Origin: Halichondria panicea
Taxonomy: Eukaryota > Porifera > Demospongiae > Suberitida > Halichondriidae
Reading direction: 5' to 3'
Length of the DNA: 64,000 nucleotides
NCBI RefSeq assembly: GCF_963675165.1
Contig: NC_087381.1
Coordinates: forward strand, 2,542,001-2,606,000
This document shows, piece after piece, positions 46,174 through 58,982 of the stretch (its first letter is position 1; each line of letters opens with the position of its first letter). The notes beneath the pieces are model-generated. The model saw only the letters and a program-made list of their open reading frames with translations, ran no database searches and had not been told where the DNA came from. A program made the translations under genes and the position numbers.

Positions 46174-48047
46174 ATGAGTTCAATATCCGTGGAAGCGATG
46201 AAGGTGGATGAAGTTTCCCAGATGCTGAAAGACAAGGGTGTTCCTGACAAGTTTTGTGAAGTGTTTGAAGGTAATATATTTTTTGCTACAGCTAGCATAA
46301 TTGCAAGAATTGTTTGCATGTGTTCGCCTGTATTTTGTAAGCCATCATTATTTTACTCTTTTCGACAGAAAACTTTGTTGATGGAGAAGCGTTTAAATGC
46401 ATAAAAGAATCTGACATCAAGGAGATGGTGCCTCCAATTGGAATTGTGAAAAAGATTCTAAGGATTCAAAACGATTGTTTCACCTTACCTGCTCTACCCT
46501 CACCTTCTTCTCTCAATCCTCTCAATCCTGAACGTGGTGATGATGATATCTCGATCGGCTCAAGTTCCTCTATCTGGTCAAGTTCTGAGTCGCCCCCGTC
46601 GGAAGCTAGCACCATGCCTAGAGCACGCGACAGAGAAATATTGACTATACCAACTTCTTGGCGTCCTGAAATCCAGGATTGCATAACGGATGAAATGCTA
46701 GATATTTCTGCGAGAAACGAGATAGTACGCACCCTTGTCAACATTCTCTTCACCTGTTACTCTTCCCCAACTCGGGCGCAGTGTTCTTCCTTAGCTCGAA
46801 AACTTATTTTACAATACGGCTTCATGAAGGATGACCAGGGGAGTGGATATGTAAGTTAATACTTGGTTTTCAATTTCAGGTGGTATATAATTATTTTTCT
46901 TTAGCAAACCTGGGAGGACAAAATGGTTGAGCGTGTAAGAAATGTGATCAAATGTGCTCGAAAAAAGAGAGACAGAGAAGATTCTTCTTGTCCTAAACAG
47001 AAGAAACAAAAAATGCCTTTAAAACGAGGCCAGCTTCTCCGGAGGTACCCAATTGGAGTGACTAGACCAATAGAAGACATTGGAAGCTTTGGTGAACATA
47101 TGAAAGCGTTGTCAATAGAAATGGAAAAGGCTAATCCCAGAGACACTATCATTCTTCCCTTGATGAAGTCTACCTACTCAAAAAGAAGAACATTTATCGA
47201 GGCTGAAGCAGTGTCTGTGCAAGAGGTACTGAAAGAATGCCATGCAGCACTAAAACGGCCAGCTGCTGTAAGTGTTAAAATTAACAAGTAAAATTAGTAA
47301 GTTTTTTTCTTACCTTATTATAGCTGGAACAGGAAATGGGGCTAGTGACGGGGTGTCATGATGTCAAGCAAACCTTCATTAATAACTGGAAGTTATTTGT
47401 TCCAGCAATCATGAGGTATGCTAGGAAGAATAAGGGGAAAAAAGGACTCTCAACTATATTTGAAACCCTTGATGACACTGGTAAAGGATTACAGTAACGA
47501 GAGTATAGGTACTTAACGCATTCTTTTTACAGTTGAAAGGCATGCAGATCTTGGCCCATTGAGCTTTTTAGGAGTTTTAGTGGCTAAAATGCTAGATGAT
47601 GCCCTTATCTATCTTTATCAAGAATTTTCAATGGTAAGATTTTTTTCTCATTTTGTATGCACTTTAACCTTGCATGCGTGTATGTGTGGTGTGTATTCCC
47701 TACTGACCTATTGTTTTGTTTTTCCCATGTAGGATACATCTCTTACAGATGCCATTCAAAGAGAGCCCGTTAGAAACTCCCCAAGAATTATTGCTCTTTG
47801 TGGCGCAGAAATAACACAATACTTTGTCGTTGTTGAGAGAATTGTTTTGTGTGAAGCTCCATCGATCCCAAGTGCTCTGTTCTATACGTTTTCAGCCTAC
47901 TATGTGTTTAACTTGGAGTACCCGAAAAAAGCTGCTGGAATATTTTATTTCCTACAAGACTATATTCTTGCATATCCTGATTCACTTAAACGGCCTGCTA
48001 CATACCTGTCTGTGGTCTCAGATATCAAAAGCCAAGTTAAACGATAA
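46174..48047 (+). CDS. SAM-domain protein carried by the CACTA element, 504 aa, 6 exons
   Basis: Exons are 46174-46270, 46369-46850, 46905-47267, 47324-47480, 47533-47633 and 47733-48047. All are GT/AG, phases are continuous and the total is 1515 nt. Residues 1-70 form a SAM domain ('VSQMLKDKGVPDKFCEVFE', then 'FKCIKESDIKEMVPPIGIVKKI'), a helical module for self-association or protein/RNA binding. A Ser-rich acidic linker, a basic patch ('KKRDREDSSCPKQKKQK') and a large unrecognised C-terminal region ('FSAYYVFNLEYPKKAAGIFY') follow. Similar SAM plus unknown-domain proteins are annotated in fish and invertebrate genomes as SAMD3-like, from memory. Its position divergent to the transposase suggests an accessory transposition factor (the role of TnpA in plant elements), which is inference only. 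Confidence 0.75.
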
Positions 48048-48289
48048 CAATCAACCATTTCACTATGTAAGTACGTTATAACTATTCACTATAGACCAGC
48101 TAGCTATAATAATTATTAGCTATGTGTATAAGTACGTTATCAGTTTATTGTTTTTGTGCAAATATAGTTAGTATACCCATTCATGTGTACTGTTATAATT
48201 ATGGCCGGGTGATGACTGCTATGACTAGCTACTACTCAAAATAACGGTTGTGCTATAGAGCCTATGGCACATAATATTATTATGGGAGG

Positions 48290-48710
48290 TTGCTAGTTAC
48301 TTCAACTTATTATATAGCTGGGTATTGTTACCTATTTGAAGTTGCTACAACCATTACCAATATGCTCAAAGGAACCTGTGTGGCTGGTTGCTACAGCCTA
48401 TAGCTGGGTATTTTTACCTATGGGAGGTTTCTTTATACAACCAATACCAAATATACCCTATGTGTCTGATTATTACAACCTATGTATAACTGAGTATTTT
48501 TACCCATGGGAGTTGATACAAACCATTACCAATATGCTTAAAATACGTTATGTGGCTGGTTGCTACAACCTATATTATAGCTGGGTATTTTTACCTATGA
48601 GAGGTTGATACAACCCATTACGAATATGCTCAAAATAACCTATGTGGCTGGTTGCTACAACCAATATATATCTGGGTATTTATACCTTTTGTGAATGTGT
48701 TGGAATAACC
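48290..48710. repeat. CACTA right subterminal tandem repeat, about 87 bp x 5
   Basis: Units contain 'tatagctgggtatttttacc', 'tatgggaggtt', 'tacaaccattaccaatatgc' and 'tgtggctggttgctacaacc'. The sequence differs from the left subterminal repeat but occupies the mirrored position. Confidence 0.8.
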
Positions 48711-49001
48711 CATCAAGCTGTAGGTACATCCGACCTATGTTTTTAAATGTTGTTGTAACCCAGCGAGTGGGTCATCTGAATTGCACATGTTTTAACCCAT
48801 TTTTCTGGGTTATTATGAACCATTTGTTTTTTCAGTGTTCCTACCCACCTCGTGAGGTGCTATTTGATTACATTAAGGGATGCGCTGACAAGGTACGTAT
48901 GCAGATTCAGTAAATAGTTTTCATATAGGAGAGTTGAATTAAAAAGACACAAGTTGCTTTGATAATAGAGTAAGGCATCGATAATCAGACACAATGGATG
49001 T

Positions 49002-49081
49002 TCAGACATGCACTCATTCTAAGGAAACAAGCAGTGTTTTTATCACTGCTTGTTTTGTTAGAATGAGTGCATGTTGTCTGA
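49002..49081. repeat. 80-bp hairpin in FMO copy 2 intron 2
   Basis: The arms 'tcagacatgcactcattct' and 'agaatgagtgcatg..gtctga' are followed by an inner stem 'aaacaagcagtg / cactgcttgttt'. Foldback of MITE type. Confidence 0.7.
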
Positions 49082-49434
49082 CATCAACTCTACCGTATAT
49101 ATTATAGTGGGTGTAAACTACCCAATTAAATAGTTTGTATCCTAAATTTTCACACACCTTAACAATAGTGACATATGACCTATTGCGTAAATAACCGACT
49201 GTAAACGACAATGCATTACTATACCTATAATGTGTATACAGAGTGAAGTCAGAGATTGGATCCAGCTCAATACAACAGTTCGTCGAGTGACATTCGATTC
49301 TGTCACTTCTACTTTCACTGTAGTAACAGTATGCAATGGAGCTGAGAAGGTGGAAAACTTCGACTATGTTATAGTCGCTTCTGGTAATAGCCTGTATAAT
49401 TATAGTGACGTGTGTATATATGCAGTGCTAATAA

Positions 49435-49857
<423 letters not shown>

Positions 49858-50171
49858 TAGGCTCAGGATCAAGATTTGCTATATTGTATAATTATACTAT
49901 GGCATGCAGGTACGGTGTGGGGAGTGTGACCCTCTCTTGGCGTACTAAACCAATGCCTCCTTTCAACTGGCCAGATAACTTTTCCACTGTCCCTCTTCTT
50001 ACTCGTGTTGAGGGTTCGAAATGTTTCTTCAAAGACGGTTCCTCAAAGAAAGTGGATGCCATTATTCTGTGCACTGGATACAAGCACCACTTCCCTTTTA
50101 TGAAAGAAAGGTATACATTAAGTTTATGTACTGCCGTGAATTATATACAGGTAATTATATACATTATATAC

Positions 50172-50397
50172 AGGTATACCGTATTATTAGAATATTTTGC
50201 GGGTGAAAAACCTTTGCGAATGAGCCAAATCAGCAGAAAAGTTGACTCTTTGCGATCTAACTATTGCGTTCTGGCAAGGATCGTGTGTATTTACTAGTAA
50301 TAATTTAGGTTTTGGGGATTTTATTGTTGCGAATTGATCAACCCTCGCAAAGTTTGCAAATTTTTAGTGCTCGCAAAACATTCTAGTAATACGGTAG
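50172..50397. mobile_element. TACCGTA-ended inverted-repeat element, FMO copy 2 intron 5
   Basis: It starts 'taccgtattattagaatat' and ends 'acattctagtaatacggta', with inner complementary words 'ttttgcgggtg'/'gctcgcaaaa'. Non-coding. Confidence 0.6.
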
Positions 50398-51214
50398 TAT
50401 TATAATTATAATTATGTAGTTATAACTTACGATTGGTATTTTTGTAAAGTTTGTGAGGGAGCAGCCCACCTTTGGAAACCCATGCTTTTTTTGCTTTTTC
50501 GCAATAATTATCATATGGCTTATTTGCTCATAATTGTACAGTACCATAATTATATATACATGTATAGCGGTTAATTTCCTGGAGTCAAAACATTCGTGCA
50601 TGTATGGTTGAGCAATGTTTACGAGTCAATTTATGGATGGTTGCACTTGTACTGCAGGTAAAGTTGATTAACGATCACTTTATTCTTGGGTAAAATGTGT
50701 ATGCTCATGCAAGGAAAAAACACACCCCCTAAAATTACGATACTTTTCTACATTTTGTTTTTGTTGTTATAAATGTACAGTATCACTCTGAAGACTACTA
50801 ATCGCATGTGGACTGACCACCTTCACAAAGGAATCTTCTTGTTCAGTAACCCGAGAGTCATGTACCTAGGCATGCAGGACCAATATTTCACATTCACCAT
50901 GTTCGACGCCCAAGCATGGTATGCACGTGACTACATCATGGGAAAGATAACAATGCCTTCGGCTGAGGCTATGAGACAAGAATTTGCTATTTGGCATGCC
51001 CGAGAAGAGAAACTGAATAGTGAAGAAGACGAAATTAATTTTCAAGCCGACTATATTGATGATTTGGTCAAAGTCACGGATTATCCTATTTTTGATTTAC
51101 AGAAGTATGTGCAGCTCTTCATTGACTGGGTAAGCCACTATTTCACTAACTGTATACTAAACAAATTTCTGCATGCATGCATGCTGACTTTGCCATGCAG
51201 TGGTTCATCTATAT

Positions 51215-51560
51215 ATTATTATGCCTCGGTGCGCATGCGCAAGCGAGGTATACGGCAGTGTGTCTGTGTGTGTGTGTGTGTGTGTGTAGACTGCTACAGC
51301 TGCTCAAGGATCAATGAAGTGCAAGTAAGAGTTTCTATAGGCTTCTAATCATGTTTTCTTAGATTTTAATTAGTGGATTTACACTTTGTTCTCGAGTTAT
51401 GCCTATACTTGGAATGCTATTGCAGCCTTTTCAGAAGAGTGTGTAGCAAAACTTGTTCACCGAGTGTTGCTACTCTACTTAGTAGTTAGCTCTGGCACTA
51501 AAACGCTAGCTATTGGTAGCTGCATGCAAGAGTGAGAAGAGAGCTGCAAGGCTCTGCTAA
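51215..51560 (+). repeat. Dispersed (GT)n repeat, FMO copy 2 intron 6 (plus orientation)
   Basis: Head 'attatgcctcggtgcgcatg' and 'cgcaagcgaggtatacggc', GT run, 'gctacagctgctcaaggatc', 'ttctataggcttctaatcatg', tail 'ggtagctgcatgcaagagtg'. It forms an inverted pair with 52140-52445. Confidence 0.7.
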
Positions 51561-52139
51561 TGCAGCCATTAGACTAATTGAGCTTTTGGCATTGATCGTT
51601 TTTAACAACAATCATGGTCGATCATTACCCACTCTTTGAGTTTGCATGCAGCAATGTAAAAATATTCATCATGATAATTATAAGTGCATGTGTATAAAAG
51701 CTATTAGTAGCTTTATGTTATATACAGCTTTGGCATCTCTACCGAGGCATCAGCACCCGTGGTGCTTTCATTACAATTATCATATCAAGGAAGAGAGGGA
51801 TTAGAAGTAGAATTACCCCTTGAAGTACAATCCTGTTTCCCCGCAGTTTAATCGAGGCTGCATGTGTTTTAAACGAAGACTATAACAATGCATACTATAT
51901 AGTGTCTGTGAAGGCGAGTACCTTTGTTAGAGGTGCTGCATGTATTGATGGTTTATATAGAGGACTGTGTATGCAAGTCATAGTAAAACCCCAAGGACCA
52001 AAGTATATCCACTACAATCTAAAGTAGTACAGTAATTATTACCAGTCCATGTGTCTAATAAGTAGGAAAGGAGATGTAGTGCTAATATAACTCTCCTCAT
52101 TTACGCTAACACTATATAACCGTTAAAAGCATGAAATAG

Positions 52140-52445
52140 AAAAAAAACAGCTGCAAGAGGCAGCTTATACCTCGAACATTCCCCCAATAAGTACATGTAA
52201 TCTTAAAAGGCTGCAATGGCATTCCAAGTATAAGCAAAACTATACTACTAGGTATATAACTTGAGAACGAAGCATTATTTTGCAAATCCACACATTTCTT
52301 TCGAAGAAAACGTGGCTACAAGCCTATATAAAAACTCTTACTTGCACTTCATTAATCACTGGCAGCAGCTAGCACATGCACACACACACACACACTATAC
52401 CGATACCTCGCTTGTGCATGCGCATATACCGAGGTATAACTATAT
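52140..52445 (-). repeat. Dispersed (GT)n repeat, FMO copy 2 intron 6 (minus orientation)
   Basis: Its reverse complement gives 'tatacctcggtatatgcgc', 'atgcacaagcgaggtatcgg', a GT run, 'aatgaagtgcaagtaagagt', 'aggcttgtagccacgttttc' and 'tacttggaatgccattgcag', in the same order as 51215-51560. Confidence 0.7.
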
Positions 52446-52740
52446 AATTATACCGTATCAAGAGTAGATAAGAGTAAGAGTGGAACTGCTGTAGTAATTG
52501 TGGAACCGCATTTGCCTTGACATGCGTCATCACTGTCGTCACTATTCAAATAATGAGTGCTGTTAAGTAAACTGTGGTCTGTGCATGGTGTAGCACTGAA
52601 CTGTGCAATCACAGCATGTGCAGTTTCTGGGAAGTGTTGCTAACATAACTAATCAGTACTGATTACTATCAAGTGATGCCCGCAGGAGCAGGAAATTGCT
52701 GTTACTAGCAGTTTAACACTCTTACTCTTATCTACTCTTG

Positions 52741-52851
52741 ACCGTATATATATAGCGTGTATATTTCGAGGGTATAAATATTTGCGGTTTTTACTGATCA
52801 AGCATGTACCGCGAACATTTATACCCTCGAAATATACCTGCTATACGGTAC
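52741..52851. mobile_element. TACCGTATA-family MITE
   Basis: 'accgtatatatatagcgtg' and 'tatatttcgagggtataaa' face the complements 'tttataccctcgaaatatac' and 'ctgctatacggt'. About 111 bp, non-coding. Confidence 0.7.
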
Positions 52852-54421
52852 TCATAAGCGTGCATCTTCCACTTATAATTATTATTGTCTAGTTGATAGT
52901 TATTAGTCTGTTTCGTTAGCGTGTTCCCGGCAATGTGCAATTTCAATAAACCTCAGTGTATTTTACTCTTGTAAACATAGTAAATTAACATACATATACG
53001 CTTTCCCTCTGTGCAGGAGCACAACAAACATGAGGATATCATGACGTATCGTGATCTATCCCACCGCTCTGTTGTTACTGGTAACATGGCCCCCCTACAC
53101 CACACCCCCTGGATCAAAGCCATGGACGACTCTATGACCTCCTATCTCAACAACAGTTAGAAAATTGATGTCAGAAACGTCTGGACAGTACTATAGTGTC
53201 TATTATAATTATATGTAGAATATAAAAATTAAGAGCTAATTATGCAACTCTGAGCAATACACTAATTAGCTATATACTTTAGCATTGCATTTATGTTCCT
53301 ATATATGTAATTATAGCACCTGCATGCAGTTCGAGGTTGGTAGATTATGTTAGCATAATTTTGAGCACTAATAATTATAGGCACTATAGCTTTCCCAATT
53401 ATGGGCTGCATTGAGGGGGGAGAGGGGGGTAATTCGCCCCCCCCCCCTGTGCACAGTTTCGTCACCCCTAGGATCTGGCAGATTCATTTGTACTGCTATA
53501 ATTCTGATGACTTCGCCCCTACTACATTTTTAAATTGCCCAATTCGCCCCCCCCTGATCCAAAATCCTGGATGCAGCCCTGCCAAGAGAGTCTACCTATT
53601 GTTCTTTTGTTGTCACCTACTATTCTCGAAATCAGTAAATTCACAATACAACAAATGAAAAATAACATGATCTATTTTCTATTATTGTACTGTAACGTAA
53701 CTGAGGCCTCAATGTAATCGCAATTAAAGAGCGTGAGTTTGTCTGTCAAGAGAGAACAGTGAGTCACTACTAAGATGATGCCATTAGCATGTGCAGGCCA
53801 TGTATGTATTTTTCTCACACAATAACTACGCCCATTAATTTTGTTCTAAACCATACCCAAAAATGCTCAATGCTATAAATTGATTTTCTGCTAGCATAAT
53901 TAGGAAAACCCATTAGGCACCTTTTTAACAATTATAGGAAAGATTTGAAATATACAGGTCATACATGTCATGTAGTATAAACCTTTTGTAGGCCTGAGTG
54001 GAAGTTCTGGTGGTTAATTATCTCCTTGGCAGTTTATAGATAGAGTCATGCATGTGGCCATTATAGTTTGATGTTATGTTACTTGCATGTCAGTATATAC
54101 TTGTGCAACGACATGGGGTTTATGTTGTGGTTTTGAGGAATAATTAAGTGATTTGTATACTATATGTGTATATATAGTCAATTTAAAAAGAATAAAATAG
54201 GCTATAATTATAGCTGTTAACTTGAGCATAAAAGAATAGGTAGATATCTCGAGCATAATCTACAACCCCTATATACTGCAGTTTATCCCTTTACTGGTCA
54301 AATTGTTGTAAATATTACAACAACAAAGGAGCATGCTATTCACTTGTCAATATTGATCAATGTTGATATTGGATTGTGTGGTAGATTGTGAGAGTTTTGA
54401 ATGGCTCTGCATGCAGCACTG

Positions 54422-54506
54422 TAGCCTCGGTCCCAGGCCGATTTTTTTTAATAGAAGGAAGTTGAGTAGGCGATCAGCGAGACGGATTGGCCTGGGGTCG
54501 AGGCTA
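54422..54506. repeat. Foldback element (TAGCCTCGGTCCCAGGCCG)
   Basis: The arms tagcctcggtcccaggccga and the complement of 'ggcctggggtcgaggcta' surround an A/G-rich loop. Confidence 0.75.
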
Positions 54507-54752
54507 GGAAGCACTGTTGACTTTGTACTCTTTTTTTTTTCAGGTGATCTTAACTGCTTATTCTCCTGTTTAGCCATTGTCTGTTGGCTACTGCTTCCAT
54601 CTACACCACCTTTAAATATGTTAAGTTTAATTAATATTACTTTCTCCAGACCTTTTGTGTGTCCTACTGTGTCCCTTTACCGGTCAAATTGAAGGTTTAG
54701 ACCAGCTACAGCTTTAAAGGCCACACATACTTCTATCGAGGCAAGCAGCAAG

Positions 54753-54855
54753 GCTAGCCTCGATCCCAGGCCGAGTTTTCGCTTTTATAACGGTTAGGCA
54801 AACAACTAGCCTAACCGTTATAAAAGCGAAAACTCGGCCTGGGATCGAGGCTAGC
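54753..54855. repeat. 103-bp near-perfect palindrome, same foldback family
   Basis: The arms gctagcctcgatcccaggcc... are about 48 bp, mirrored around 'ggcaaacaactagcc'. The inner part includes 'gttttcgcttttataacgg' and its exact complement. Such a long unbroken palindrome suggests recent origin. Confidence 0.85.
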
Positions 54856-55739
54856 AGCAAGGCATAATCGACTGGTTAGTGTGTGTGTGTGTGCACAACC
54901 ATTGACCCACGCCCATCTTCTAAGCTAGTCTGGCCACGCCCTCCCCAAATTTGCAAAGAGGGGTTGGGCTGACCCACAAATTCAAATTCAAACTAAAGTG
55001 ATGACCCTTTTCCCGAATTAAACGATTGACAGTAAAGGTTATAGTACTATATATGGTTGAGGTTCAACATGAAACCTTGTCCATAGCTAGCGGCATCCGA
55101 TATACGGTTTGATAAGTGAAATAACTGCAGTAGTTTGATGCACTAGATTAGATACGAGTTTCCTGTGCCAGCTGTATACGGTCGATACGGTATACTACGC
55201 CGCATTGGTAATACTATACCCGTGCCAATTATCCTGAGTGGTGTAGGGTTATTATTCTAGCTGGTAGCTATATAGTGGTCTTCAACTGTAGTGTACATCT
55301 TAAGTTGACTTATAGAGTGAAATACAATTATCTATGAGTGAAAGTTCAGCATAACTGATGTTATCCGGCAATTAATAATTATAGCCCAACATTTACACAG
55401 CTTGGGAAAGAGCTGGGGTACAAACTAATAAGAGGTGCAATTAAGATGCAGGGAGATATTATTATGATTTTTCTGCTGGACCCAAAATTAATTACAAGGC
55501 TAGATCTAGCAATTATACTGTGAAGAGTTTCGGTGTCTTGTCTTAGCCGCTATATAGTCTTGTCTGAGCTTCAATTCATTTGCGCGCCCAGTGTGGTTGT
55601 GCCCATGCGCAGCAATACATATAAAAGTTGGTATGGATCATGAGTAGAAAAAAACCAGCCACCTACGCAAACTGATAAGAGATGATATGTAGGATGGCTC
55701 AGCCTACTGCACTGAGCTGATGTACTAGACTATCTATAG

Positions 55740-55919
<180 letters not shown>

Positions 55920-56052
55920 TAATGTATAAAATTTACATGACATTTACATCGCTTGCATGTATTGCATTGTACGAGTCTAACCCATGTATGATATGTCTCA
56001 TTTAGGCTAAAGAATAAATTCTATTATCTTTTGTCTAGTGTCCTGCTACAGT

Positions 56053-56203
56053 TAGGCCACTCCAAATGATACTGTAGTTTCCCGTCCAACTCGCGCTTCT
56101 TGCTTTAGCTACCTCATTGATTAATGATAAATACTGCTCACATCCGCTTATAATTTACTAGAGTCTCTGACGGGAAACTACAGTCTCATTTGGAGTGGCC
56201 TTA
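56053..56203. mobile_element. 151-bp MITE in FMO copy 3 intron 1
   Basis: The ends taggccactccaaatgatac...tagtttcccgtc and the complement ('gacgggaaactacagtctca', 'tttggagtggcctta') form inverted repeats of about 35 bp. TTA-like flanks. Non-coding. Confidence 0.75.
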
Positions 56204-56250
56204 TAGGAATGTATCACCTTTTCTGATAGGAATTTCTCACAGTGTTGTAA

Positions 56251-56460
<210 letters not shown>

Positions 56461-57115
56461 TAGTTCTGTTTCTGGTCCATCCGCCGCTCAATATTTCACT
56501 GGGCTGTTTTTTCAGCAACACACCTAATGCGCATGCGCAAACCACACCCACTCACTTTAGGTTGAGTGGGTGTTGCAATAATTACATGTACAGCACCTAC
56601 AACACTTCAATATTCAGTAAGCTAGTGTTTGTATCTTATATTTTGCAATGAAAGATGTTTTTATGCTAACACAATAATTATGTGGTCTCATTTTGCTTTT
56701 TTGCTTTGATACAGAGCACGTACAATGGCTCAAGCTAATGAGAATAATAGGTGTTTGATATAGAGACAATTCTCAGTTCAATGTTCTGGTTGCCAAAAGC
56801 CTAATACCTCTTTTTATTTATACAGAGTGAAGTCAGAGATTGGATCCAGCTCAATACAACAGTTCGTCGAGTGACATTCGATTCTGTCACTTCTACTTTC
56901 ACTGTAGTGACAGTATGCAATGGAGCTGAGACGGTGGAAAACTTCGACTATGTTATAGTTGCTGCAGGTAAACATTTTTGCATGGTAAAGTAGCTGCTAA
57001 TTTGTTATCGTATTTCGCGGCATCTTTGAACCATGCATGAACAATAATAATGGTCGTAACCATTTCCTTCTGGTAGAAAAATGCACGTAAGAGAATACGT
57101 TTCCACGACTCCTAA

Positions 57116-57352
<237 letters not shown>

Positions 57353-57630
57353 TAACCATTAATATTTATAAAGGTCACCTCTTGAATTAATTGTCACTCT
57401 ATTACCATGTGTTTTAGCAGCTGGTATAGCCCATAATTCCGAAATTCAATGGCTTCTGATAATAACACCATGCATGGAAATCATGATACTACATAGCAAC
57501 ATGGTGATAACCGCTGTGCATGAATGTATGGCCACACGCACATTATTTTTATTATTAGGGTTGTAGGATTTCTGTTGTACGGAAGGAGAATCAAACCTAT
57601 CCATAGTTTTGTTCTGCAAGACCTGTTATC

Positions 57631-57752
57631 AGAGGAGGTACGGCACATGAGTACCTTGATTATATAGGCTTGGTCACGTGCAAAAAATTCAACAGTAAAG
57701 TCATTGTTGCATGTTACCAATTAGCCTAATCGAGGTACTCGTGTCGGACCTC
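57631..57752. mobile_element. Inverted-repeat element related to 38953-39061
   Basis: Left end 'cagaggaggtacggcacatg' and right end 'gtgtcggacctcctg', with inner 'agtaccttgatta' against 'taatcgaggtact'. It shares the AGGAGGTACG end with the element in the minisatellite. Confidence 0.6.
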
Positions 57753-57949
57753 CTGCAATGGTCATAATGAATATTGGTATAAAAACCAACAGCAATGAAT
57801 AAAATTATGTTGGCCACACCTCAAATGCAGTCACTGTAGCATGCGTGGGCTTAATTCGTGGTAAACTTGATTTGGTGCGATTAATCCACTTGCAATCTGG
57901 TGGAATTCATGTCTTGCCACAAGGAATATAGGGTAAGCTAGCTAACTGC

Positions 57950-58440
57950 ATGGTGTGTATTTCAGCTGTATAACTGCTCGGTTGTAATGCAACGGCAACT
58001 AACTTCTATAACAACGTACTCTTGCATGAATTTTGATTTTGTGGATTTGCAAACTAAAGCTTCTTTCTCGAGTTTTGCATGGTAGGCTAGTTCACATGCA
58101 GTGAGGCTGCTACAGTCTCTTCAGAATTGTTCCCTCAAAGTTTCTTTTATAAAAGTTAGCCTCCCACTAATACGTTAGTTATTTGGTGGTGAGAAAAGAG
58201 GCAGCGAAAAAAGAGGTGCAAAGTACAGTTAAGCTTCACTGCCAGAAAGCAGCCATTTGTGAACTTTTACCTGTTGCAGATACACTCTTTTTCGTAATGT
58301 CGTGCGCATGCGCACCAACCCCACGACGTGTCACTGTGTGAGATCCTTGCAGAATCAAATTTCTTCTTTCGTGCATGAGGCCCTGATAAGCCAGAAAATC
58401 ATTATTATAAGCACAAAGTACTACAATTAATGCTTAGTAA
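57950..58440 (+). repeat. Dispersed (GT)n repeat (lacking most of the GT run), FMO copy 3 intron 4
   Basis: 'tatttcagctgtataactgc', 'gctacagtctcttcagaat', 'tttgtgaacttttacctgttg', 'catgcgcaccaaccccacg' and 'gccagaaaatcattattata' follow the order seen at 8020-8340 and 10820-11220. Confidence 0.6.
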
Positions 58441-58794
58441 AATTATGTACACATGCAACTATTTTCTCAAAGCTCATTGCCTTAATAACTAATAATTTAC
58501 CGTATTATACACAGCAGTCTTGATTGCTCTGGCATGCAGGTACGGTGTGGGGAGTGTGACCCTCTCTTGGCGTACTAAGCCAATGCCGCCTTTCAACTGG
58601 CCAGATAACTTTTCCACTGTTCCTCTCCTTACTCGTGTTGAGGGTTCGAAATGTTTCTTCAAAGACGGTTCCTCAAACAAAGTGGATGTCATTATTCTGT
58701 GCACTGGATACAAGCATCATTTCCCATTTTTGGAAGAAAGGTATAATAATTTATACATATAATTATGCATGTTTTAGTGCAGAGTTTATAATTC

Positions 58795-58982
58795 TACCGT
58801 ACAGCTGGTTATTTTCGAGGCACTAGAGTTTCGCAGATTGCTACATTTCACGGATTTTATATTGGAGGATATTGACCACACCTCTATAATTATATAGTAG
58901 AAGTTTTTCAATACCTGAAATAAACCATGATTACCTTTTCAAGTTCGAGTCAATCGAAATAGCCAGCTATATATATACGGTA
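58795..58982. mobile_element. TACCGTA-ended inverted-repeat element
   Basis: Left 'taccgtacagctggttattt' and right 'gaaatagccagctatatata' then 'tacggta', about 190 bp, FMO copy 3 intron 5. Confidence 0.6.

Larger units (their letters stand above)
42757..48837. mobile_element. EnSpm/CACTA DNA transposon, 6081 bp, apparently complete
   Basis: The ends are CACTGAAAAAACAA on the left and its exact complement on the right (14 bp perfect). The flanking TT (42755-42756, 48838-48839) is a 2-bp target duplication: the FMO copy 3 exon reads 'cccattccttcctaccc' without interruption. It carries two divergent genes, a transposase (minus, 45859-43172) and a SAM-domain protein (plus, 46174-48047), both with open frames across all exons. 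Left and right subterminal regions contain tandem repeats, as expected for CACTA binding sites. Everything needed for an autonomous element seems present. Confidence 0.9.
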
